NCBI GenBank assembly: GCA_033065855.1
Contig: JAVXUO010002562.1
Span: forward strand, 186,001-250,000
DNA: 64,000 nt
Direction of reading: 5' to 3'
Source: Escallonia rubra
Taxonomy: Eukaryota > Streptophyta > Magnoliopsida > Escalloniales > Escalloniaceae
Part shown: positions 48,201 to 59,046 of the stretch, one piece after another
Layout: every line of letters begins with the position of its first letter
How positions within the stretch are numbered: position 1 is the first letter of the stretch
The notes under the pieces: model-generated
Told to the model about the DNA's origin: nothing
Database searches by the model: none
The model's input: the letters and a program-made list of their open reading frames with translations, nothing else
Made by a program: the position numbers and the translations under genes

Positions 48201-49023
48201 GCTTTAATGGACATCAAAGCTTTTCCTGTACATTTGGAAAGCGTCAGGTTGTAATCAAGCAGTCCATCGATAAAAAAACCAGATAAATCATTGTTTAAGA
48301 AGAAAGCCCCACTACAGTTTAATATTCCCAATAAAATAATCACCAGACATGAAAAGTTCCCTTCACCAAATCATTACCAGGGTCAATTAGTGTTTAAGGC
48401 CTTAATTTTCTTACTTGAAGATATGGGGGGGAAAGATGTGTAAAACGGGATTATTCAGGAGAGAAAACTCAAAATTTTCAAAAATGTAACCCTTTCTGCC
48501 CCGTTTGAAGTTTCCAAATTAATAAAAAAACTAGGCTTTACATCAGGATTCAGGAAGTACAAAGTGCTACTTCTAGAGAAGCTTAGCGTTCATTTGAGAG
48601 TTGCAGTACAAGATTTCCTAGTTCTTAACCCCATTGTCTAAGAAACCAAGTAGCACAATCCTTATAAGAAGAAGATTACCACAACAAATACTGAGTTCAA
48701 GAAACATTAGCCCATTTTTTGCTACTGAACAAAAACCAACTTCCCCAAAACGGCAAAGAAATTACTGGAAAAATCCAGAGCGAGAAATAGCAAAAACCCA
48801 GTGTCTCAATAACCAGAAAGAAAAGCTCACAGGCCAAACCCAAAAACAGGGGAAACACGAAAGTGTCACTAAAAAGCCATCTTTAGCGACAAACTTATGA
48901 CCATGTATATATACCTTCATCATTAAGCGGTGAAACAAGAGGAAACAGAATCACAACCACTGCCATTACACAACACAAGACGACGCCCTTTTTCCTCCTC
49001 TTCACCGCCAGTGTCTCCGCCAT
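42235..49023 (-). CDS. ERL1: ERECTA-family LRR receptor kinase (ERL1/ERL2-like)
   Basis: 27 exons, 987 residues. Minus order: 49023-48915, 48225-48087, 47978-47907, 47724-47653, 47540-47469, 47384-47313, 47123-47052, 46964-46893, 46785-46714, 46628-46560, 46378-46307, 46193-46122, 46040-45969, 45886-45815, 45733-45662, 45561-45490, 45380-45309, 45232-45161, 45056-44985, 44888-44817, 44715-44644, 44571-44500, 44413-44340, 44252-44121, 44039-43701, 43404-43034, 42597-42235. Signal peptide, [20 protein letters not shown] cap, then about 20 LRRs encoded mostly by 72-bp exons (residues 83-562). One transmembrane helix (about 592-612). Kinase with [10 protein letters not shown] (about 664), [13 protein letters not shown] (about 780) and DFG, so probably active. 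It ends in [15 protein letters not shown]. The family perceives EPF/EPFL peptides to control stomatal spacing and organ growth. ERL1 against ERL2 is not decided. Introns carry three small duplications. Confidence 0.95.
42727..42944 (+). repeat. perfect 109-bp tandem duplication in ERL intron 26
   Basis: Two adjacent units (42727-42835 and 42836-42944), each starting AGCAATGACCTGTATG and ending GTGTTAGTAGAT, look identical base for base. They lie between exons 26 and 27 and do not reach either splice site. This is either a very recent duplication or an assembly artefact. Confidence 0.9.
43637..43728 (+). repeat. duplicated 3' end and donor site of ERL exon 25
   Basis: The block 43678-43728 (ACCAAGTAAAATTAC, then TACTTACCATGAAGAAGATC and CCAAAGAGAACCATT) spans the exon 25 donor. 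A diverged copy lies at about 43624-43672 (ACCTAGTAAAATTGC, then TAATTACCATGAAGATC, then CCAAAGAGAACCATT). On the minus strand the copy gives a decoy donor, ATG|GTAATT, about 49 bases into the intron, and lacks three bases of the exon sequence. Confidence 0.75.
47700..47880 (+). repeat. duplicated acceptor and 5' part of ERL exon 4
   Basis: GTTGCCCTGCAGGTCTCTGCC, the complement of the exon 4 acceptor and first exon bases, occurs at about 47709-47729 (true site) and again at about 47832-47852 inside intron 3. Similarity extends outward (TCAAWTTGTTGC on one side, AGRAACRCACT on the other). On the minus strand this gives a second AGGCAG|AGACCTGCAGG acceptor upstream of the real one, followed by about 20 exon-like bases and then intron sequence. 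Confidence 0.75.
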
Positions 49024-50712
49024 TATCACTCAGTACCGGGTCAGTAGGAACTCAGGAAGCAGCTACAGAGTGCAAGATAAGAGAAAAATGTCTGAAGAAA
49101 ATGAGTGTAGCATGGTTTCTCTCACATGGATGATGACAAGGTAGAGAGAGAATGAAGAGCAGGCGTTTGGCGTGAACTGTAAGGCAGAGAGTGAATATGG
49201 GGAGAGTGTAAATGTATGGCAGTGTAAATGAGGAGAGAGAACGGTGGGACAGACAGACGAAGAAGAGAGAGATGTTGTTTGGACACAGGAGATAAGACTG
49301 TTCTAAGTTTTTTATTAAAAATATAGATAAGATATTATTATTGACGCTCTCATGCCTTCGCTTTCGCTCTCTCCCGGCTTTCTTTCAATTTTGTATGATC
49401 AAAGACGTCTCAATTCTATCGGCTGACCCTCATATTTCAGTCATAAAAAATGTCTCAATTTTATCTGCTAATAATGGTCCTAATTTTCACTTTTATCAGA
49501 GTTTCATCGGTTAAACAAGTGATAAGTTCAGGAATTTCGAAAAAAATGAAGTTGAAAATTGTAATCACGCAAACAAAAGGATGAATTGCTATTTGAGCTC
49601 CGTTTTTTATCCATTATATATTTTTATCGCTAAAAACTTTATTGATGATGTTTTGTATGTGCATAAGTTAGCGCTAAAAGTGAAGCGCAAATGATTAAAG
49701 TACAACGTTAAATCAATTTTATCAAAATTGAGAATATATGTACTAGTTATTAAGCCAAAACTTGATTTGGTGTTACATAACTATTAATTTACAATGATAA
49801 CAACTGTCATTCCAAAAAAAAAAAATTAAAGTGACACAAAATAAAAATCTTAATTGATAAGTAACTACATATAAAATTATGTTTAGTTTTCACAAATTAA
49901 AAATCAGTAAAAAATAGAGTTAAAGTAAAATTTAAAAGTCAAGTTTAATATAATAATATTTTATTAACTTATTTTTCAAGTAATTTAAGACTCATTTTAT
50001 TGAATATAACAATAAATACATATTTTTTTTATAACATAAATTGTACCATGGAGATTCGTGTGTGTGTATATATATATATATATATTAAATGGTATCCAAA
50101 CGGAGCCTCAGCTAGAGAGAGAAAGAGAGAAAGGACAGTCGTACTGATCTGAATAGAGAGAGAGGCTGGAAACGGCGGTGAAGCGACGTTAGTGAAAAGA
50201 AGGTCGGGGGTGGCTGCAGCGGCCGTCAGCCGTACTCCACCTTTCCCGAAGTGGTCACGGTTCGTAGACAGCCATAATACCCGACTCTTTGCACTCCGCC
50301 ACGCTCAGTCCTTGGGCGTGAGGTGATCGTGCGGTTGGTGGTTGTTTTGATGGGGTTTGAGTTCGAGGCGCGAGTGGGCAGGGGCCGTGGTACTCCACTG
50401 CGGTACAGAGAAGGGATCAGAAGCCATGGGTTGGGTGGCGTTGGAGGAAAAGCTATTTCCACTCCACTTTTACTTTACCTGCTTCGTGTCGGTTTATCTT
50501 TTGTCTTGTTTGATTCATAAAGTTTGTCTTCGTGACCAAATAATAATAATAATATAATCCTACTACTAGTCTACTACTACTATGGAGTAATATTATATAT
50601 ATATTTATTTATTTATTTATTTATATGTACTGTAATAGAGAACAATATAGTGCAGGACCACGTAATAGTTTTGTTACTGCTCGTACAATATATGGTTCAA
50701 CAAGTAAATATG
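49024..50712. other. ERL upstream region and AT-rich intergenic DNA
   Basis: About 49024-49310 is the ERL promoter and leader side, rich in AGAGAG motifs. 49320-50070 is very AT-rich with no gene. An (AT)n run lies at about 50069-50086 and a tandem TTTA/ATTT run near 50607-50625. A GC-richer stretch at 50100-50520 has frames of 65-78 residues on both strands, none recognisable. Confidence 0.4.
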
Positions 50713-50984
50713 CCGACAAAACAAGGTTGGTTCAGCGGTTCCTAAGATTTTAATTCAGGTTTCTCACTTGGGTTCGAATCCTGCCCGTCGCACTTGTTGG
50801 TGGCAAACTTACGTTCTCGCGCCCCCATGTGCTCCACACACGGTTCCTTGTGCGCTTCGGCCCCGACATAGGTGCGGGAATCGAGGGCTCAGATTTATGT
50901 GACGGCCTTGTAGGTCCCCGAGGAGCAATATACTTCCTGCCGATTGGATAGCCTTACGGTCCAACCTTTTTTAAACCAAAAAAA
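50713..50984 (+). mobile_element. tRNA-derived SINE
   Basis: The body starts with a tRNA-like region containing a pol III B box, GGGTTCGAATCC, at about 50770-50781. It ends in an A-rich tail (ACCAAAAAAA) at about 50976-50984. Direct repeats flank it: GGTTCAACAAGTAAATATG (50694-50712) and GGTTCAGCAAGTAAATATG (50985-51003), one mismatch in 19. No tRNA acceptor stem can be formed, so it is not a tRNA gene. Confidence 0.85.
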
Positions 50985-51003
50985 GGTTCAGCAAGTAAAT
51001 ATG

Positions 51004-54000
51004 GCATAATTTTGAACCTATTGAGTTTTGGATGTATATATATACGAGTCACTATCCGCGTGCAAAAATAAAGTTGATAAAATTATTTTTGTTTAAAAAA
51101 TCAAGTATAAGTATTTATTATAACATTCGATAAAATGAATCCTAAATTATAGAAAAATAAGTTAGTTATGCATATGGCAAAATAAGTTAGCAAAATGCTA
51201 TCATCATATCAAACTTAAATTTAATTTTAACTACAGTTTTTTAATGAATTAAAATGGTTAAAACCAAAAACATGTGCAAAGATAAAATTATCGAAATGGT
51301 AATTTTGTAATATCAAGTTTGGGTTTTATAATTTATTTTAAGTATTTTTTAAATGAAGTTTAAATTATGAAAACCAAACATGCCTTTATATGTAGTTATT
51401 TAGCATTTAATATTTGTATTTTGTGTCATTTTAAAAAAAATCACTTGAAATACCACTTGTCACCAACTACCTATCTAGAATAGTAACACCAAAAGAAGTT
51501 TTGTCTTTATATATAGCATATATATAGATATAGATAATCATCTATACACGCGTGTCAATCCAGGATAAAAAATATCATATGCGTTCTTTGATGACGAGAA
51601 GAAATACAAACGATTTTATCTTTTTTTTTAAATAAAAAGATGAGTCTATCCCTCTGTTTGTCTTCAATTTTTCTTTCTCCGTCTTCAATTTTTTTAACAG
51701 AATCGCCCCACCCCAGGTCTCCCCCCGCCCCTGCTAATCTCTTTCTCTCAGTCTTCATCCACCGCCAACCACCAGCCTCACCCACAGCCCCACAACCACC
51801 GACTCGAAAATGCATCCCACCGACTCGAAAATGAATCTTGTCACTTTTACATGTAGTTTTGCACGAGTTACTCGTAAATGGAGGTAAAGCTAATATCGAC
51901 CCTACATGAATCAACCGAGTGGCGCTTATACTGGCTATCGTATATACCCTGGTAGTCATAGAATCGAACTAATCTTTTTTCCATTATGATCACTTATGCC
52001 TCAAGGTTCACTTAAAAGTTGTAGTCGAACTTTTTCCACGTATACAATATGTTCTTTTTTGCAGCATGTCTGCTCTTACGGCTTTATGGATAACAAATTA
52101 TCATTAAAAGTTATGTTCGTTATTATCAAAATTAACGGTGACTTACGTCACTGAGAAGCATTTTGCGATAGTTTTCTATCATAACAGATGTACTTACACA
52201 CATGATCCCGATTCCATATTAAACTATTATGTGCTCCGTAAGTAGGGTAAACTCTCAAATAGCATAGACATTTCTGTATAACCGCGATGCTAGTGAAATC
52301 TTCGCAGTATTGACAAAAGAAAATATTTGTACTTCAAAGAAAAGCAGAAGGGCCAAGAAAATCTAATAACAGTACTTGGGAATCACAGTCAAGTTCCTTA
52401 TGTTATGTAATAATTGGGAATGGAATGGCTATGATGTAATACCCCAACCTGAATTTGTTTTTACAGCCATTCTGATGAAGAGGGAAAGGCTTGGTGGGTC
52501 GTATGCTTGGTTTTTAAGACTGCTAAAGCCTAAGCATGCAAAAGAACCTCAGCAGAGTTCTCAAGAAATTCTGAGAACCTTCCCATTTCCATGCAAACGC
52601 ATCTCTGTTATCACGTTAAGCCATTGAAGGCAACTATAGAAAGAGGTCAGTAGACTGAGAAACATCCTTGAAGGACCAAACAAGTACGAGAACAAGCAGT
52701 CCAGGTCAAAGATCATCTATGATGGACGAAATCGAAGATAATGATAGTGTCACAGTATTGAACAAAGATCATCTCAGCTGAATCTAGACGTGTGATCTTT
52801 GTTCGGCCGGTAAAACCAAGGGTGATTTGTGAGCCACGACAGTTAATTCGATTTGGAAATATTTATTAGTGCAAGAGTGCGTCTTGAACATCTACATAAT
52901 GTGTATTTTTGGGGTAAAAACGTTAGCGGACGCACGATTAAAATTGTTAGAAACTCAAATAAAGCGACCATAAGGACGATTTCCATAAAAAGGCTAGTGT
53001 AATAAAAATCCGGAAGCAAAGCAAATAATTTAGCAGGTTTGTTGTTGGTATAAAGCTGGTTTTGTTCCCTCAAGCAAAGCAAATAATTGATAGGCCCTTT
53101 CTCTTTTTTTTGGGGGGGATTGGGATATGTGACCCCAGCCATTGGATTTTTTATTTAAATGGTTGGAAATGATTTTGGGTTTTTGTTTCTCAAGCACACG
53201 CTGGAGAGAGGCTTTGCAGTTTACAGGGGTTAGACAAGACTGTTGCTGCCGGCAAATGAACGACATTACTCTTGTTCCAACTTTGCCAACCAAAGTTCTG
53301 CTATATTTAACTCACTTGGGATTCGGAGATAAAAGGGACTCTTTCTCCAGTAGAAGCAGAAAAAAGATATAAATTTTAAAATAAATGATGATTATAAGTT
53401 ACTTAGACGTTAGAACTCAAAAGTATAGAGCAAAAATAATTGAGAGTGGGAGGGTTACTCGTTTTCAACAAATGATTTCCCGACGTAGGGTCTGTTTGAA
53501 ATCATTTTAAGTTTTGGTTTTATGTTTCTAAAAAAATAAAAAAAATTAAAACCAGTTTAGTTTTCATTTTTTACAAAAATAAATGGGTGTTTGATTACCC
53601 TCATTTTTTATTTTGAGTGTTTTATTACCCAGTTTTTTATTTTGAGTTTTTTCTTTGGTGATAATTGCGGGGAGATCTCAAAACAAAAACCAAAATTAGA
53701 AACTCAAAACTCTAAAATTAGAATTTTCAAAAACAGTCATATTTTAGAAACTGATTTTCAAAACTAAATGAGAAGTACGAGTCATCCGGATTATCTCCTT
53801 CACAAAAAATTGTCAAGCTATTATACAAGTACGAGTCATCCAGATTAGATCTGTATCCTTTGTTGAAATGTGGAAAGTTCAATTAACTTGTAATTTTCAT
53901 TTTATCTAGAAAACTTTAGGTAAAGAGAATTTTATAGCCTTTGCATTAAATGAGACAGTTGGAAGATCAAAAGTTGTACCCTAAAAGTGTCAAAGGTAAT

Positions 54001-56164
54001 TATATAAATAGGTGTCATGTATGGTGTTGAGTTAAGTCGCTAAAGATGGTCATATATGGCCGTTAAGAGTGTCTTCCCCTCTCTCCCCGTATCCACGTAT
54101 CTTGCATTACGATTTTTCATCAATAGACTAAATTCTAACATCCTAAATGTATTTTATTAATGATTTTTAACTGTAAAATTGCTACAGCAGATATATTATA
54201 TTGTATATAACATATGTACAGTATAGGATATAATCTGGGTCATGATATGGCTTCTATAAAACTAAGATAGCACATATCAAGTGGGAACACCATTTTCAGA
54301 GTCTAGAAGCTCGTCATAATTCTCAAACGCCAACTCAGTCAAGTTGAAGCCAAACTTGAAGCATGTCTGCAACTGATAAGTTCATAGTCTGCATGCCTAG
54401 TCAAACTTCTGAGTCGAGACAAAAATTCCTTGAGACCACAAAATTTTCACCAAAAGGGTATCAATGCACAAGTTTGCAATTTGAACCTCAACAATCCACC
54501 AAAAAAAACAACCACTCCCACACATTTCAAAATTAACCCAGTTGCATCAAACCGTGATAATAAATGGAAGAACATGTTGGGCAAGTGAAAAGAAGGCAAA
54601 GGAATCACTGCCCCTATGCGGCCATGCACACAGTTATTGCGAAGTAAATGAAAAAGTAACAAAATGGACTGGAAAAGTCGACGAGAGTTCCCCATACATG
54701 CATGAGTGAATCCCAGAAGCCCCAAATCACTAGAAACACATCCGAATCCCCTTTTCAGAGATTTTTCACCAGCCGAGGCATCATCTACTCTGATGAAAGT
54801 CATGCAAAAATCGCACCCACGTGGCGCCCTAAAAAGCAAGAGCCAGAGCTGAGGCTGAGGCTAAGGCTAGGGCTGAGCTAGGACGACAGCGACCGGCGGC
54901 TCACCCGCCGGTAATCCGCCGTCAGCAGCTGTGCAAGTAGAGGCGTGACCCCAGTAGGTGTGTCAGGTCGGGGTCAGTAGAGAGACAAGGCATTGAATGT
55001 GTAGATTGGGGTCTTTGAAAAAGATAGTCTTCGTGTGACTTCGCTTTCTACAATTGTACTCTTCGGTTTTCGTTGCGTTGCCTTCGTTCGTTCCACACCA
55101 CTTGCAGCACCTCCGTCCCATCTCCCTTCCCCAACCAAATACTACTGCGTAAAAGTTTCCTTGTTTTTAATTAATTAATTAAAGTAATAATGTTGTCCTC
55201 TCCACTGCTACGTATATTCTCGGGATTCCAAGTTCCAATACCTTCTTCACCTTGAAACCATTTTTTATTTTATTGGGTTGAACTTGTTTCAATGTCAATA
55301 ATCCCAATTGGATCGATCTCAAAGTACTTGGTTGAAGATTCATACGTCGCCAAAATGAAAAACTAGACTTTTGGCAACAAATTAAGGTACCTGTTTATTT
55401 TAGAAGATTGTTACTTTTACATTAAATGTATATTTTTTTATCATCGTGCCTCATTTAAATAGTCAATTTATAGTGAATTACTTTAGTCATCGTTTTCTTT
55501 ATTTTTTGAACCCTTTGTCCAGCCTTCTACTATTAAACTTTTTTTTTTTTGTAATTAGGATTGTTAGAAGAACCTCAAACTCTCCCATATAGCGAGAAAT
55601 ACGATTCTAAGTACGCAAAATTGCTTTTCACTAAGTGACGGTAAAAACATGATGTTAGAAATTACTACTAAAAATAGTATTAACAAAACTTAGTTACAAC
55701 TAATTGTTATTATATAGAGGCTCGAAGGGCATCTTTACTATCAGAGCTGCGTCGAAAATCTTTCTTTTGCTCTTCGCTGAAAAAAAAGACTGAGATCCTT
55801 TGCTTTACAATACTTCTGTCACAATAAAAGTTATTTTTAAATACATTTTAGTAACGAAATATTGTCATTTTAAATTTTAATAACAAAAATGAATACTAAA
55901 ACCACGATTCTTATCCCAAAAATACACCATGGCAATTGAAAAGACAGTGGTCAACGGTCAAAGAGAGGAACATATGGTATTATGGTATAAACAGTATAAA
56001 CTGTTAGGAGGGAATTTTCACCTAGCAAGGCAAATAATCACTGGGTTGGGGGGGGGATGGGGACCTACAAGCCTTTTACAGTTGAAGGAAATTTAAAGAT
56101 GAGGAGAGAGTGTGATTATACCCCCAGCATAGGACTCGTGAAGCTATCTGTTAATAATTCTACA
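51004..56164. other. intergenic, no gene recognised
   Basis: 5.2 kb of mainly AT-rich DNA. Frames at 51555-51959 (minus), 52376-52627 (plus) and 54447-54839 (minus) show no family features. 53460-53780 has the GGGTCTGTTTGAAA start and AAAACTCAAAA motifs common in hAT-type MITEs, but no right end was found. A GC-rich patch at 54830-54990 includes a GAGGCT hexamer run and CACCCACGTGGC (a G-box core CACGTG, near 54817), which could mark an untranslated exon or promoter. A faint AGCGACA-family relic lies near 55590-55720. Confidence 0.4.
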
Positions 56165-56238
56165 CCCTAGTGGAGTATATTAATTTGTCTCTTTGTTTAT
56201 AATTAAAACATCAACACTCGTCACTACAACATTTTTTC

Positions 56239-56239
<1 letters not shown>

Positions 56240-56273
<34 letters not shown>
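56240..56273 (+). repeat. (AT)n microsatellite
   Basis: About 16 AT repeats, inside the left part of the outer TIR element. Confidence 0.85.
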
Positions 56274-56275
<2 letters not shown>

Positions 56276-56324
56276 TCTCCTCTCATATATTTTCATAATT
56301 ATAAATGCTTTGCTTTATTTTATA

Positions 56325-57040
56325 GAGTTAATTACGCCATTGACCATTGAACTTATAGGCAAAATTTTTTTTGACCACTGGACATCAAATTGTGTCAAAA
56401 TGACCACTGATCTTTTAATTTTGTCCAAATAAGGTTATTCCGTTGAATTGAGAGAGAAGATTGAGACTCCGACGCCGATGCAATACAATCGGCATCATCG
56501 CGAGGTTATTCTTGACAGGCTTACGTGGAGTACTCAATTTGAAAACTTTTTGGCCACAAAGTGGACTGCAGCCAAGAGGTTTGGCCTTGAAGGTTGTGAG
56601 ACCTTGATTCCTGGCATGAAATAGATGTTTGATCGGTCGACAGATCTTGGGGTTGAGACCATTGGAATGTCTTACAGAGGAAGATTGAATGTTCTGGGTA
56701 ATGTTGTTAGGAAGCCACTACGCCAGATCTTTAGTGAGTTCAGCGGTGGCACAAAGCCTGTGGATGAAGTTGGGCTATACACAGGAACATGCGACGATGA
56801 AGGAGACGATAGAAGAGAGACCATCGGAATTTGCACAGAGAGAGAGAGAAATTTATTGAGGGACGGATTTGCCCCTAAATTAAATGACTTAACGGACTTA
56901 GATTTGACGGAATCTAACAGAGTGACTTAATTGAGCACAATTGAAGAGTCCAGTGGTCACTTTGACACAAATTGATATCCAGTTGTCAAAATGAAATTTG
57001 CCTAATCTAATAGTTCAATGGTCAATGGCGTAATTAACTC
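56325..57040. mobile_element. MULE-like element with captured gene fragment (Pack-MULE)
   Basis: Long terminal inverted repeats: left 56325-56410 begins GAGTTAATTACGCCATTGAC, and right 56950-57040 is its complement, ending GTCAATGGCGTAATTAACTC. The arms match over about 85-90 bases with scattered differences, including CAAATTGTGTCAAARTGACC. TTATTTTATA (56315-56324) and TTATTTTTATA (57041-57051) flank the element and fit a Mutator-size duplication with one base of slippage. Between the arms lies a fragment of 2-oxoglutarate dehydrogenase E1 and no transposase, the definition of a Pack-MULE. Confidence 0.75.
56453..56790 (+). pseudogene. 2-oxoglutarate dehydrogenase E1 fragment
   Basis: The translation matches the conserved start of the thiamine-diphosphate-dependent E1 domain of plant mitochondrial OGDH: WSTQFENFLATKWTAAKRFG, GCETLIPGMK, then RGRLNVLGNVVRKPLRQIF, SEFSGGTKPVDEVGLYTGT. 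About 110 residues of the roughly 1000-residue enzyme remain. A TAG at 56622-56624 replaces the glutamate codon after GMK, two residues are missing before GMSYRGRL, and similarity ends near 56790. A frame from 56625 to 56930 fuses the second half to element sequence. It is a captured fragment, not a working enzyme. Confidence 0.88.
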
Positions 57041-57336
57041 TTATTTTTATATATAATAATCTAGTATCTTCATTATGGATTGTAATCTTTTTTATTATAA
57101 AGAATAAGTTTTAGTGACGAGGTGGAAGAAGGCAGTGGCATCTACTCCCAATATGCAACTGTTCCAAAATTGGGAGATACCCTAGCAGCGCTACATACTT
57201 GAATCATGAGACGAATTTGTTTTCTATTTTGAATTTTGTTGTCAAACGATTTGGATGTAAGATGACTTTGGAGCTTTTCATTGGTAAATAAAGGACATCT
57301 TATCAACAACAACCAAAAAATGTTGTAGTGACGAGT

Positions 57337-57492
57337 GTTGACGTTTTAATTATAAACAAAGAGGCAAATTAATATACTCCACTAGGGAGTAGGGAGTGAA
57401 AATTATCTATTTCTGTTGACGTTTTAATTATAAACAAAGAGACAAATTAATATACTCCACTAGGGAGTAGGGAGTGAAAATTATCTATTTCT
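57337..57492 (+). repeat. 78-bp tandem duplication
   Basis: Two adjacent 78-bp units (57337-57414, 57415-57492), each starting GTTGACGTTTTAATTATAAA and ending ATTATCTATTTCT. They differ at one seen position (GAGGCAAA against GAGACAAA). The units include the right end of the outer TIR element and 27 flanking bases. Confidence 0.9.
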
Positions 57493-59046
57493 TCTATATT
57501 GGGATTTAATTATTTAAAGCAATATATCATATAGGGTTTATCTTGTGCTTCCTCTGCTTTATTGATTTTTTTTTTCATTTGATATTTATATGTTCTCTTA
57601 TTATATATTCAGTAAATATAAAAGTTAAACTCTACAGATTGTTCTTACGCTAGCTTTACTCGTTGAACGATATATATATATTTGCTTTACAGAAAAAGCT
57701 AATTTCACCTATTTATGTGCTTTTTCACCCTCTTTATATATAGTTGCAAAAAAGTTTTTCGTGACAATTTTAAAGCTTCTAGAGAGGAACAAGGTAGAAA
57801 AGCATATGTAGGCTTTATAGCCCAAGACCAGGTCGGAGTACTTAATGACTACCCAATTTGCTTAATGTTGAGGCTCTTGGCCCATCGTGTCGTCCTTTTA
57901 TTCTTTTTTATTTTTGGTCCAATATATTTGTCTTTTATAGATGCACTGTTTTTTACTCTCTAATGGAGTATTAATTTATTCTTCTTTTTATTACTAAAAG
58001 ATCAACACCTATTACTAAAATAATAATATACTCTTAACGATAAGAAAGAGGTAGAGATAACATTTCCGTATCTTGTTTATATAGTGCTTGCACCATAAGT
58101 TTGTGACATTAATCGCATACAATCTTTTGTGCCATCGCAAGGAGAATGTAACGGCTTGTCCGAGTCTCTTCTTATGATAGCGGTTTACAAGTTAAACTCT
58201 CCATGTCGAAAGCATAGCTGTGTACGAGGGAAGTATCTTTGGTGAAGACATAAAGATTAAAGAGAGCCATACACGTTGCTAACCGCGTCATATCTTTACT
58301 CGATCCCTCGATTTTTCCTAGTTACTTGCGTTAGAGGGTATATTCTTGATGAAATGTCTTGGCGACATACCAAGCAATCAAGATTAGTAGGTCAAGGAAG
58401 TGGTCATTCGTCTGATTATGTAACTCAAGTGACATTTATTTTGTTTGGACGACGTGGAATATCCTCGGACCAACTTGCACGTCAGTCGAGACGAAATCCT
58501 CACCCACGGTGATCTTAAGGACACAATTAGGAAACTTTACTGCATAAGGCACTAAAGTCTAATATTGAGTTAATTACTTCTTTTTGTTATGAAATGAGTG
58601 ATCTAATTCAAAAATAAAATAAAAAATCGCAACCCCTCCTAACACGATGAAAATTTCATGAAGAAAAAAAGAATCAAATCCAGCTTTAAGTACGTGCCAG
58701 AAGGGATTGCAAATTTCAAAATCTTTAGGTTCAGATTCTTCACCAGTCAATATGATCTGCGCGACCGAAAGTTCCACGATGCGATTACCATCGTCTAGAC
58801 AAAGTCGAACAAAATAATAACCAAAGTTTAGGACAAAAGCCTCGGAAAGTTTTCACAATTTCACAGCTTAAACAACAAGATGAGTGTCTTGATGATGACC
58901 CGTTCCTTTCTTGCACTAATGGAGAAGTCTAAATTTAGTCCAAGTATACCAAATAGCTCCGGACAATACAAGACAGTCCCAACCAACACAGAACAACATG
59001 AAGAGTCAAAAAGAAAACACTTCTCATCCTTGCTGCTTTGTGCTAG
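57493..59046. other. intergenic, no gene recognised
   Basis: AT-rich sequence downstream of RAR1. Near 57958-58030 a TAATGGAGTATTAATTTATT block resembles the arm of the outer TIR element at 56165. Frames of 67-82 residues show no domain. Confidence 0.4.

Larger units (their letters stand above)
56165..57387. mobile_element. outer TIR element, interrupted by a second element
   Basis: The left arm (about 56165-56240) starts CCCTAGTGGAGTATATTAAT and runs through CTCTTTGTTTATAATTAAAA to ACTCGTCACTACAACATTTT. The right arm (about 57314-57387) is its near-perfect reverse complement, ending ATACTCCACTAGGG. A single mismatch region (ACATCAACACT against AGTGTTGACGT) separates the blocks. No target duplication was found, perhaps because the right end was tandemly duplicated (57337-57492). 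The inner element at 56325-57040 lies between the arms. A diverged arm-like sequence recurs near 57958-58020. Confidence 0.65.

Noticed and set aside
50760-50800. tRNA gene suggested by the GGGTTCGAATCC box
   Set aside because: No acceptor stem or anticodon arm forms; the long body, A tail and direct repeats show a SINE.
51555-51959. 134-residue minus-strand frame
   Set aside because: Composition reflects a CT-rich tract; no domain, and broken similarity to nothing known.
54447-54839. 130-residue minus-strand frame
   Set aside because: It starts at a TTG, shows no known domain and has no convincing neighbours by splicing. A nearby GC-rich patch might be an exon, but nothing supports it.
56625-56930. 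101-residue frame with OGDH similarity as a gene
   Set aside because: It begins after a stop within the OGDH fragment, covers a small part of the enzyme and runs into transposon sequence; annotated as a captured fragment.
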